From Nitrospinaceae bacterium (GTDB lineage Bacteria; Nitrospinota; Nitrospinia; Nitrospinales; VA-1), in assembly GCA_029261675.1 (NCBI GenBank), contig JAJDBA010000165.1, positions 1-8,434 of the forward strand: a stretch of 8,434 bases of DNA. Reading direction: 5' to 3'. Each line of letters begins with the position of its first letter. Position 1 is the first letter of the stretch. Below, piece by piece: positions 1 to 5,806 of the stretch. Under the pieces are notes generated by a model that made no database searches, was not told where the DNA came from, and worked only from the letters and a program-made list of their open reading frames with translations. Made by a program: the position numbers and the translations under genes.

Positions 1-646
1 TTTTAGCAGGCTTTGTTGCATCCGGTAATTGCGATAGTTTGTGGTATTTGACATAAAATAAATGCAGTCCGATCATCATTATTGCGATGATGGGTAGCAG
101 AGAAATATGCGCCATATAGATTCTATTTAAAAGCGGAACCCCTTGCGCAAACGCTTCGGTGAGGGGGAGACCGAAGACACCCAGTTGATCTGCGACCCAA
201 AGAAAATGGGCCAGCGCTTCATAAGCTTCTTGATCCCATTTGAGAACGGTACCCGTGAATAGCAATGTAACCATCATCACCATTATTCCGATGCCGATGA
301 GCCAGTTGATCTCGCGTGGATTTTTATAAGATGCCGTAAAGAACACGCGGATGACGTGCAGTGTCATCGTGACCGTCAACACCTCTGCGGCCCAGAAATG
401 GATGCCACGCAGGAACCAGCCTAAATAAACCTGATCGGTAAGGTATTGCAGGCTTCGATTGGCTCGTTCTGGATCGGGAATGAAAAATTGCGCCAGCAAG
501 ATGCCGCTGATTACCAGAACCCCAAAGGCCGATAAGGTCATGCCGCCGAGGGAATATTTTATAGAGTTGGAGTGTTCGGGGATGTCGTATTCGAGTAGAT
601 GTAGGCCCAGTCGGTCTTGTAAAATTTTTGTAAGTCCGTTGGCCAT
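1..646 (-). CDS. b6-type cytochrome b (N-terminal four-helix haem subunit), 3' end outside window
   Basis: This gene encodes the dihaem membrane subunit of a cytochrome bc/b6f-type quinol oxidoreductase, which passes electrons from membrane quinol to a periplasmic acceptor and moves protons. It reads open for 215 codons from ATG 646 to the left edge, so the C-terminus is missing. The four haem ligands are visible: His83 and His97 in helix B (14 apart), His180 and His195 in helix D (15 apart). The 15-residue helix D spacing is the hallmark of b6 rather than mitochondrial cytochrome b. Other b6 landmarks are YSLGG (31-35), KNPREINW (108-115) and WDQ (137-139). Ser32 sits where b6 carries Cys35, which tethers the extra haem c. 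An SD-like CGGAGAA lies upstream, and only 4 bases separate it from the preceding gene. Residue 215 is about the length of b6, so the gene may end just outside or continue into a subunit IV-like part. Family assignment is firm. Confidence 0.93.
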   Translation of the reverse strand, partial: MANGLTKILQDRLGLHLLEYDIPEHSNSIKYSLGGMTLSAFGVLVISGILLAQFFIPDPERANRSLQYLTDQVYLGWFLRGIHFWAAEVLTVTMTLHVIRVFFTASYKNPREINWLIGIGIMVMMVTLLFTGTVLKWDQEAYEALAHFLWVADQLGVFGLPLTEAFAQGVPLLNRIYMAHISLLPIIAIMMIGLHLFYVKYHKLSQLPDATKPAK

Positions 647-650
647 ACAG

Positions 651-1055
651 TTATTCTCCGGGTCGGATGAAGGTCAGTCCGGCAAAAAGGAGACCGGCAC
701 AAAAGGTAATACCTGCGGCGATGCCATAGCCTTTGCTCGATATTTCTACTGTTTTTATCTTAGCGGCTTCCACTTTGGGCATTTTGTGGTCCGCATTTTC
801 GTTGTGACTGCCTTCCATTTTCATGGCTTCCTTAGGTTCGTCGGTAACCACTTCACCTTGCATGAAAAGGTCCGAAGGTGAGAACAGTCCAGAACCACCA
901 AAAGGGTCCGACTCTTTTTCTTCATTGGCATACATCGGATCGGTTGCAGATGGTTCTGCGATTGGAACGGGTGGAGATTCTTCTTTATGCCCACTATGCG
1001 CCATCGCATTTTGTGCGACAAAAATAAAGATGGCTGCGATCAATAATCTTTTCAT
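651..1055 (-). CDS. Small exported His/Met-rich protein with C-terminal membrane helix
   Basis: I do not recognise a named family for this 134-aa protein. Residues 1-19 form a clear signal peptide ending AMA, so the predicted mature protein starts HSGHKEE, with a free N-terminal His and a second His three residues on. A low-complexity acidic and proline-rich stretch follows (26-76), then a His/Met-rich patch (Met78, Met80, His84, His90, Met92). One hydrophobic helix spans about 110-130, with a short RPGE tail. It would therefore hang in the periplasm from a C-terminal anchor. An exposed N-terminal His plus Met/His clusters suggests copper or other metal binding, which is inference. It lies 2 bases after the thioredoxin-like gene and 4 bases before cytochrome b, behind an SD-like GGGAAG, so it is very likely cotranscribed and could be an accessory subunit or metal donor. 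Reality of the gene is well supported; function is open. Confidence 0.82.
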   Translation of the reverse strand: MKRLLIAAIFIFVAQNAMAHSGHKEESPPVPIAEPSATDPMYANEEKESDPFGGSGLFSPSDLFMQGEVVTDEPKEAMKMEGSHNENADHKMPKVEAAKIKTVEISSKGYGIAAGITFCAGLLFAGLTFIRPGE

Positions 1056-1057
1056 AA

Positions 1058-1621
1058 TCAGCTTCCCAAAATCATTTGAGTGAACGCTTCGAGTGTTTCA
1101 TCGTTAGCCCAGTCTCGTGGGCCAATGGCTTTGTGTCGTATAAGCCCTTCTCGGTCAACGATAAATGTTTCTGGCACACCGGTGGTTTTGTAAACTCGTT
1201 TTGCAACTATGCTTTCCGGGTCCAACAATACAGGAAAGGTCAGGTTGAATTTTTTCATAAAAGGTTCGATCAGGGTTTGATCCTTATCGACACTTATAGT
1301 GAGCATTTCAAATCCATGATCCTTGAACTTCTGGTACAGCTTTTCCATGGAAGGCATCTCAACTTCACAGGTGCCGCACCACGTGGCCCAGAAATTTATA
1401 AACACCACTTTGCCTCGGTAGTCTGAAAGCTTTACTTTTCCTCCGGCTAAAGTGGGTAACTCAAACTCGGGGGATATAAAAGCTTCCGCTGGATATTCAG
1501 TTTCGAAAGGTTTTAATTCCACTTTGTTGAGAGACACCACGAACACCGATAAGAGTGCCGCTACCAAAAAAGTGTAGGGAATATAGATGCTGATAGGTTT
1601 GTCTTGCGCAACGTTTTGCAT
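1058..1621 (-). CDS. Membrane-anchored TlpA/ResA-like thiol-disulfide oxidoreductase
   Basis: This is a 187-aa thioredoxin-fold protein of the TlpA/ResA/AhpC-TSA group, which reduces disulfides in periplasmic partners such as apocytochromes c or copper-site proteins. A single hydrophobic helix at about 13-31 acts as an uncleaved anchor and places the rest in the periplasm. The fold begins near SPEFELPTLAGGKVKLSDYRGK (50-71, the usual entry strand). The active site is WCGTC (81-85), with catalytic Cys82 and Cys85. The cis-proline loop is at TTGVPETF (Pro150), and an FXVDREG turn follows (153-159). Length and motif order are normal. It is the second gene of the cytochrome b operon, 76 bases after the Cys-rich protein and 2 bases before the His/Met-rich protein. 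The context points to maturing a redox partner of the cytochrome or keeping the neighbouring Cys-rich protein reduced. Whether it serves haem or copper cannot be told from the sequence. Confidence 0.93.
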   Translation of the reverse strand: MQNVAQDKPISIYIPYTFLVAALLSVFVVSLNKVELKPFETEYPAEAFISPEFELPTLAGGKVKLSDYRGKVVFINFWATWCGTCEVEMPSMEKLYQKFKDHGFEMLTISVDKDQTLIEPFMKKFNLTFPVLLDPESIVAKRVYKTTGVPETFIVDREGLIRHKAIGPRDWANDETLEAFTQMILGS

Positions 1622-1697
1622 TTTTTCTTTAACTCGTAATTTCTAAAAAGTTGTTCTCGTTTTATAATGAAAAGAATAGAAACATTTTTGTTCTTGC

Positions 1698-2156
1698 TCA
1701 GGCGCGGCGATAGGGGCGATAGAATTTTTTGTCTACAGCAATTACAATTTCGTCCAATGTTTTGCCTTGATTGTATAAATCGTAGGCGTAAAAAACTTCA
1801 TTCAGACAAATATCGCATTTGGAACCGTGCTTATTAGTGTAGCAGGTCAATAACGTTTTGTGGTTGTGATTTTTTTTGCAGTAGCAGTAGCAAAATAAAC
1901 TGTCGAGTACTTTCGGTATCTCGGCAGCAATTCGATAAGCCTCCGCCACTTTTCCTGTAAAAACGGCATCAGTTAAAATGGGGCGAGTTTCGATCAACAT
2001 CCCCGTTGCAGGAGCCACAGGTTGAACTTTTACCGAGGGTTTGGTGCCAACATAGACTCCTGCCACGACTATGCAGACAAAAACAGCCATAGCGATGGTT
2101 GAGATACGTTTTTTAGTTTTATTAGAGGTGTTTTTCCCAGATTTATTTTTAGCCAT
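1698..2156 (-). CDS. PCYCGC-like Cys-rich protein, membrane-anchored (CYCYC variant)
   Basis: This 152-aa protein opens the operon. A very basic N-terminus (1-17) precedes one hydrophobic helix at about 19-37, giving N-in orientation and a periplasmic C-terminal domain. That domain carries CYCYC (89-93), a His pair (His97, His99), Cys105, then HGSKCDICLNE (110-120) and a helix with YNQGKTLDEI (128-137). The order of CxCxC, H, C, HGxxCxxC and GKxxxEI matches the PCYCGC family as I recall it, whose function is not established. Six Cys and three His make metal or iron-sulfur binding plausible, but this is inference. Unlike many relatives, which I recall as lipoproteins, I see no lipobox; Cys28 lies inside the membrane helix. 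The gene lies 76 bases upstream of the TlpA-like gene and directly downstream of the promoter at 2202-2230. The start is the first Met in frame; the upstream SD is weak. Confidence 0.85.
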   Translation of the reverse strand: MAKNKSGKNTSNKTKKRISTIAMAVFVCIVVAGVYVGTKPSVKVQPVAPATGMLIETRPILTDAVFTGKVAEAYRIAAEIPKVLDSLFCYCYCKKNHNHKTLLTCYTNKHGSKCDICLNEVFYAYDLYNQGKTLDEIVIAVDKKFYRPYRRA

Positions 2157-2201
2157 TTTCTACGGTATGCCTGCTGATGATTGAGTAATTGGTTCTTCCT
2201 A

Positions 2202-2230
2202 ATTATATGGACTGTCACCCCTTGATTCAA
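2202..2230 (-). promoter_or_regulatory. Sigma70-type promoter of the cytochrome b operon
   Basis: On the minus strand, -35 TTGAAT (2225-2230) and a perfect -10 TATAAT (2202-2207) are separated by 17 bases, giving a predicted start near 2195 and a leader of about 40 bases before ATG 2156. This is the best promoter match in the window and fits constitutive expression of the four-gene operon. Confidence 0.75.
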
Positions 2231-2273
2231 CTAAAACCCCCGGCAATATTAGCGGGCCTATTAAATGAAATAT

Positions 2274-2330
2274 TTGACGACTTCTTTGCACCTTTAAATA
2301 GTTGCCTGAACAAGTGCATTGGTGTAGCTT
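2274..2330 (+). promoter_or_regulatory. Possible promoter region of the comM-like gene
   Basis: Two weak sigma70-like pairs lie in the divergent gap: TTGACG (2274-2279) with TAAATA (2295-2300) at a short 15-base spacing, and TTGCCT (2302-2307) with TAGCTT (2325-2330) at 17 bases. Neither is strong. A promoter must exist here because the upstream operon is divergent, but which pair is used is uncertain. Confidence 0.3.
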
Positions 2331-2365
2331 TGATCCGAATACCAAAAATTAATAGTTGAGGCAAC

Positions 2366-3892
2366 ATGGTCGCACTAGTACATAGCGGAGCAGTATTAGG
2401 CATCGATGGTTACCCCGTCGAAGTAGAGGTTAATCTTTCGCAAGGGCTTCCTGGTATGTCCATCGTGGGCCTGCCTGATGCGGCTGTAAAGGAAAGCAGC
2501 GACCGGGTCTCTGCCGCCATTCGCAACACCCAACTTGCACTGCCTGTACGAAGAATCACCGTTAATCTGGCCCCTGCCGATATTCGTAAAGAAGGTTCGG
2601 CGTTCGATCTTCCTATCGCATTGGGCATCCTCGCCGCAAGCGGCATGATCGACAATGAAAAATTGAAAGGCTGGGTTATTCTGGGAGAACTGTCACTTGA
2701 CGGAAGAGTCAAACCCATTAAAGGCGGACTCTCCATCACAGCCATGGCACGCGAAAAAGGCATGAAAGGGGTTTTACTTCCCGCACAAAACGCTGCCGAA
2801 GTTTCAGTGATAGACGGCATCCCTATCTACGCGATAGAAAACCTGCCGCAAGCATTGGAGTTTCTTTGCGGGGAGCTAGAGCTACAGCCAGTTAAACCCG
2901 AGACTCAACAGGAAGTCTCAAGTCTGTCAGGGTATGAGCTGGACTTCACCGATGTAAAAGGTCAGCACCATGTCAAACGTGCGTTGGAGATCGCTTCTTC
3001 TGGTGGACACAATATTCTACTGATCGGGCCGCCAGGCAGTGGCAAGTCCATGCTGGCAAAGCGCATTCCAACGATTCTGCCCTCAATGACGCAAGATGAG
3101 TCCATCACCACCACCAAAATTCACAGTATTCTGGGTCAATTGAAAAATGGACTTTTAAATCTACGTCCGTTTCGTTCGCCGCACCACACCATCTCCGATG
3201 CCGGGTTGATCGGTGGCGGTCGCGTGCCCATGCCCGGCGAAGTGTCGATGGCGCATAACGGAGTTTTGTTTCTCGATGAGTTGCCCGAGTTCAAACGCAA
3301 CGTGCTCGAAGTTTTAAGGCAACCCCTCGAGGAGGGAGAGGTATCAATATCACGAGCCGCCGGGTCAGTCACGTATCCGGCTAACTTAATGTTGGTGGCG
3401 GCGATGAACCCTTGCCCCTGTGGTTATCGATTCGATCCGAAACGCGAGTGCGGGTGCAGTCCTGCCGTCATCAAAAAGTATGTTGGCAAAATATCGGGTC
3501 CATTGCTCGACCGAATCGACCTGCATATCGAAGTCCCTGCATTGAACTACAAAGACCTTTCTTCCGAGTCCGGTGGCGAACCCTCATCTGCCATTGCTCA
3601 ACGAGTCGAACAGACACGAAATATTCAATTGCACCGTTTTAAAAATGGGGAAAAGAATTTCAATGCCAACATGAACGCCAAACAACTCAAAGCTTTTTGC
3701 GATCTCGATGAAGCGTCGAAAAAAATAATGGCAATGGCAATCGATAAGTTGGGGCTTAGTGCAAGAGCCCACGACCGCATCCTGAAAGTTGCGCGCACCA
3801 TCGCCGATCTCGCCCAAAGCGAACATGTCGAATCCGAACACATCGCCGAAGCCATTCAATACCGCTCCTTAGACCGCGAAAGCTGGTTCTAA
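2366..3892 (+). CDS. comM: ComM/YifB-family AAA+ ATPase (Mg-chelatase-like)
   Basis: A complete 508-aa member of the YifB/ComM family. ComM is known in Vibrio as a hexameric helicase that aids branch migration when incoming DNA is integrated during natural transformation; the family is also common in species not known to be competent. The N-terminal Lon-like domain (about 1-165) starts with the typical HSGAVLGIDGYPVEVEV and SIVGLPDAAVKES blocks. The AAA+ core has Walker A GPPGSGKS (221-228), the Mg-chelatase signature PFRSPHHTISDAGLIGGG (268-285), Walker B LFLDE (301-305), and a sensor region SGPLLDRIDLHIEV (377-390). Four Cys in CPC (350-352) and CGC (362-364) may form the family's zinc-binding loop. 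The C-terminal helical domain contains LSARAHDRILKVARTIADL (464-482). Start ATG 2366 has TGAGG four bases upstream. Length is normal and no lesion is seen. It appears monocistronic. Confidence 0.95.
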   Translation: MVALVHSGAVLGIDGYPVEVEVNLSQGLPGMSIVGLPDAAVKESSDRVSAAIRNTQLALPVRRITVNLAPADIRKEGSAFDLPIALGILAASGMIDNEKLKGWVILGELSLDGRVKPIKGGLSITAMAREKGMKGVLLPAQNAAEVSVIDGIPIYAIENLPQALEFLCGELELQPVKPETQQEVSSLSGYELDFTDVKGQHHVKRALEIASSGGHNILLIGPPGSGKSMLAKRIPTILPSMTQDESITTTKIHSILGQLKNGLLNLRPFRSPHHTISDAGLIGGGRVPMPGEVSMAHNGVLFLDELPEFKRNVLEVLRQPLEEGEVSISRAAGSVTYPANLMLVAAMNPCPCGYRFDPKRECGCSPAVIKKYVGKISGPLLDRIDLHIEVPALNYKDLSSESGGEPSSAIAQRVEQTRNIQLHRFKNGEKNFNANMNAKQLKAFCDLDEASKKIMAMAIDKLGLSARAHDRILKVARTIADLAQSEHVESEHIAEAIQYRSLDRESWF

Positions 3893-3929
3893 CCGGCTGG
3901 CCGCCGGAGGCAATAGGTCTATTCTTTTT
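3893..3929 (+). terminator. Possible terminator after the comM-like gene
   Basis: Immediately after the stop codon, CCGGC and GCCGG form a perfect 5-bp stem around a 5-base loop (3893-3907). A second small AT dyad (AATA-GGTC-TATT, 3912-3923) leads into a T5 run at 3925-3929. The GC hairpin is not adjacent to the T run, so this is a non-canonical candidate. Confidence 0.35.
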
Positions 3930-4038
3930 GCTGCGAAACCATTACTACTTTAGCTTCTGGATATGAGTTTTTAGCAGCTTCTTCTTGTAAAGAGGATTAG
4001 AATATAACTGGATAAATTTTGGAGTTTTAATTTGTGGA

Positions 4039-4045
4039 AAGGGAG
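4039..4045 (+). promoter_or_regulatory. Ribosome binding site fixing the start at 4049
   Basis: AAGGGAG lies three bases before ATG 4049. The in-frame GTG at 4034 lies upstream of this site and would absorb it into the coding region, so ATG 4049, which also begins a canonical signal peptide, is the better start. Confidence 0.75.
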
Positions 4046-4048
4046 AAT

Positions 4049-4339
4049 ATGAAAAAAATTATATTGGCTGTGATGATGGTGTTTCTGGTTCAAAGTGCAG
4101 CATACGCCGATGAAGGTGAAAGGTTTGCAAAGATAAAGGCGAAAGTGCTTGAGAAGGTCAATAAAAAACGCGGTTTCTTAAACGACTTTGAAAGTTGTGT
4201 CAAATCCGCAAACACCCGCGAAGACATGAAATCCTGTCGACAAAATCACAAGAAAAATATGGAAGCACTCCGGGCTGAAAGAAAAGAAATGAAAGAACAA
4301 AGAAAAGAACGAAGAGGAAAGAGAAAATCGAAAGATTGA
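4049..4339 (+). CDS. Small basic exported protein of unknown function
   Basis: I do not recognise this 96-aa protein. It starts with a textbook signal peptide, MKK plus a hydrophobic core, ending AAYA before Asp21, so the mature product has about 76 residues. The mature part is almost entirely charged and predicted helical. A Cys pair (Cys50 and Cys63, C-x12-C) sits in FESCVKSANTREDMKSCRQ, which could clamp two helices by a periplasmic disulfide. The tail from about residue 75 is a run of Arg, Lys and Glu (for example EMKEQRKERRGKRKSKD) and is strongly basic. This could bind nucleic acid, an acidic surface polymer, or a membrane, all inference. It has no LTxxQ motif, which argues against a Spy/CpxP chaperone. 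A possible -10 TATAAC (4003-4008) lacks a good -35. The layout resembles the exported Cys-paired protein at 5807-6118, but the two do not look alike in sequence. Confidence 0.72.
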   Translation: MKKIILAVMMVFLVQSAAYADEGERFAKIKAKVLEKVNKKRGFLNDFESCVKSANTREDMKSCRQNHKKNMEALRAERKEMKEQRKERRGKRKSKD

Positions 4340-4421
4340 TTTGACTTTAAAGCTGGTTGGGGGAAATAAGAGGTTGTGCTTGAATTTTTCAAAAATAATA
4401 GCGAGTACATTATGAAATAGT

Positions 4422-4586
4422 ATGGGAGATGGAGCAAATAGAAATAAACCTTGCGACTGTGGGAGTGGCAAAAAATTCAAGAAATGCTGCGAAGAACGTA
4501 AGCCTGTATCCCCAATTGCGATGGCTGAATGGGGAGAACCAACACTCATCAACGGTTTAAGAGTAAGTCCAAGGGGGCATCTTTAG
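4422..4586 (+). CDS. SEC-C zinc-motif protein, probably truncated by a frameshift
   Basis: This 54-codon ORF encodes a clear SEC-C motif, NKPCDCGSGKKFKKCC (8-23), with zinc ligands Cys11, Cys13, Cys22 and Cys23. The motif is known from the SecA C-terminus, where it binds zinc and SecB, and occurs in many small proteins where it is thought to mediate protein or ribosome contacts. After the motif the frame runs through AMAEWGEPTLINGLRVSPRG, then stops at TAG 4584-4586, just after a G5 run at 4573-4577. Restoring one base there would join it smoothly to the ORF ending at 4792 and give a product of about 123 aa. As it stands the product would be a bare SEC-C stub. The upstream SD is poor, and a stop codon overlaps the region just before ATG 4422. 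The motif is certain; whether the gene is functional is not. Confidence 0.72.
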   Translation: MGDGANRNKPCDCGSGKKFKKCCEERKPVSPIAMAEWGEPTLINGLRVSPRGHL

Positions 4587-4792
4587 TTAATGGCCTGTTA
4601 CGCATTTGCGACAAAGAGGCTAGTAAAATGCTTAAAGAACTGGCAGGTGGTAGCATTAGCACGAAAGATGCATTTTTTATTGACTCTGGGGTTTGTGAAT
4701 GTTTCAGGGGGTGGAAAAATACTAATCTTGATTTCCTAAAAGCTGGATGGTTTCGGCTAGGCACTTTGCCCAATGAAGTCTTTAAAGCTTAG
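4529..4792 (+). pseudogene. Likely downstream part of the SEC-C gene in the -1 frame
   Basis: This open stretch overlaps the SEC-C ORF in the -1 frame and ends at TAG 4790-4792, five bases before the end of the convergent gene. Its own first ATG (4529) lies inside the SEC-C ORF and has no good SD. Its first residues are probably a shadow; the believable part begins after the G5 run: LVNGLLRICDKEASKMLKEL, then a region with SGVCECFRGW and LKAGWFRLGTLPNEVFK. I do not recognise the domain. Codon choice looks like ordinary coding sequence rather than random reading. The simplest reading is a single ancestral gene 4422-4792 that lost one G, or a sequence error. Programmed -1 slippage is possible but the site (A AGG GGG) is not a good slippery heptamer. 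Confidence 0.5.
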
Positions 4793-4797
4793 AACGC

Positions 4798-5448
4798 TTA
4801 ACTACAATCCATTTTGATATTGCCAGTAGGGACTTGGGTGTTTTGTGCCATTGGGTCGATGGGATCAATAGTGAGTTCGACTGTGCACTTTCTACTTCTT
4901 ATTTTTCTGGGGTTCTCTTTTTCTTTTTCAGTGCTTAAAAACTTTTTTTGTAACTTCCGAGTTAGCTCGCTGTCGTTCAATATTGCCTTTGCTCTCGACA
5001 ATGTTTTGATTTTGGCAAACAGGGTAACTCTTTCTACACACCCTTTGACTTTTGTTTTGTAAGAATTGTGGAATCCGCTTATTAGAAAGTTTGTAGGTTT
5101 TTCTGCGGGTTTTCCTGTAATCAGGTCGTAGGATCGTACAATCTCTTTTTTACCATCCCCGGCGATGGTTTTCACCAACCCTCTTAACTCCAGACCTCTG
5201 AATTCTTCCCAGCGGAAATTGGGATTTTTAATAGAGAGATTGGCAGTGAAAGTGGGATGAGCTTTATAACACTCGTCGGGGTCTTTGAGAAAATCGGTGT
5301 ATTTCCAGCTGAAGTACCCCACCAAAATCAGGATGTATCCCTGGAATGCTCTTTTACTGACAAAAAAAAGAAGAACAGCTTTTGTCAGTTCAAATGCCTC
5401 GTTAACTTCCTCCCGTTCTTCCGGCTCTGGGTCGTCGTAATCTTTCAT
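4798..5448 (-). CDS. Single-span membrane protein of unknown function
   Basis: I do not recognise this 216-aa protein. The N-terminus is highly acidic (DYDDPEPEEREEVNEAFE, 3-20), followed by an amphipathic hydrophobic stretch (21-30) and a probable membrane helix at about 35-50. The remaining 165 residues are soluble and hydrophilic, rich in Lys, with four Cys (60, 137, 188, 215) that could form two disulfides if the domain is periplasmic. Orientation is uncertain: Lys32 and Arg33 before the helix suggest the N-terminus is inside. A very charged segment (LQKKFLSTEKEKENPRKIRS, 166-185) precedes a short strand-like CTVELTIDP. Start ATG 5448 has GAGG five bases upstream, a good SD, and supports a real gene. 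It converges on the SEC-C ORF with a 5-base gap and appears to be transcribed alone. Confidence 0.78.
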   Translation of the reverse strand: MKDYDDPEPEEREEVNEAFELTKAVLLFFVSKRAFQGYILILVGYFSWKYTDFLKDPDECYKAHPTFTANLSIKNPNFRWEEFRGLELRGLVKTIAGDGKKEIVRSYDLITGKPAEKPTNFLISGFHNSYKTKVKGCVERVTLFAKIKTLSRAKAILNDSELTRKLQKKFLSTEKEKENPRKIRSRKCTVELTIDPIDPMAQNTQVPTGNIKMDCS

Positions 5449-5806
5449 CGATTCCTCATTCTATGAAAGGATGTTTTCATATATTTACAAGATAGGTGAA
5501 CTTGTTCAAAAATCAAGGGAGAAAATTCTCCATTCATAAATGAGAGGGTATTAATTGTCCTTATTTATTGCTCCAGATCGCTCCGTTTGCAATGACATGT
5601 GACGAGCAGGTCTCCCCCACCGCACAGAAAATCTTGTTTAATTTGATGTAAATCTGAAAAAATCTTTGCAATCAATCAATTACGGCCTTACACTATATTT
5701 ACCGTAACATTTAATTAAGGGAGCTCCGGGTTCGCATAAGCAGCATTGTGTTCGTTGCAATTGTTTTTTTTTAGTGCTTTGCTAGTAGGGGCTAAGGGTA
5801 AATCAA
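5449..5806. other. 358-base divergent intergenic region with several short dyads
   Basis: No gene is visible here. It separates the minus-strand membrane protein from the plus-strand exported Cys protein, so it must hold both promoters. For the minus gene, TTGAAC (rc, 5502-5507) and TAAATA about 16 bases on are weak candidates. Dyads seen are TGAAC-TT-GTTCA (5497-5508), GGAGAA-AA-TTCTCC (5518-5531), TTACGG-N16-CCGTAA (5680-5707) and the palindrome GGAGCTCC (5720-5727). A T9 run lies at 5764-5772. Confidence 0.6.
5680..5707 (+). promoter_or_regulatory. Dyad around a -10-like box upstream of the exported Cys protein
   Basis: TTACGG (5680-5685) and its exact reverse complement CCGTAA (5702-5707) flank 16 bases that contain TATATT (5694-5699), a fair -10 box. 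No good -35 accompanies it. The arrangement fits an operator for a dimeric regulator placed over a promoter, about 100 bases before ATG 5807. Confidence 0.35.

Noticed and set aside
459..881. Plus-strand ORF over the cytochrome b and His/Met-rich genes
   Set aside because: It is antisense to two recognisable, well-spaced coding regions and has no family features.
2235..2256. Small stem CCCGGC/GCGGG around AATATTA in the divergent gap
   Set aside because: Five pairs with a bulge and no T run, and no gene ends here, so a terminator call is not supported.
4034..4048. GTG start five codons upstream of the basic exported protein
   Set aside because: It precedes the SD and would spoil the signal peptide; ATG 4049 is better.
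4178..4552. Minus-strand 124-codon ORF
   Set aside because: It is antisense to the exported basic protein and the SEC-C motif; its Phe/Ser/Leu-rich content mirrors the Lys/Glu-rich sense strand.
4571..4577. Programmed -1 frameshift site in the SEC-C gene
   Set aside because: A AGG GGG is not a good X XXY YYZ heptamer and no clear downstream stimulatory hairpin is seen; a base loss is simpler.
5719..5745. tRNA-like T-loop (GGTTCGCAT)
   Set aside because: The flanking bases do not form a T stem, and no acceptor or anticodon arm can be drawn around it.
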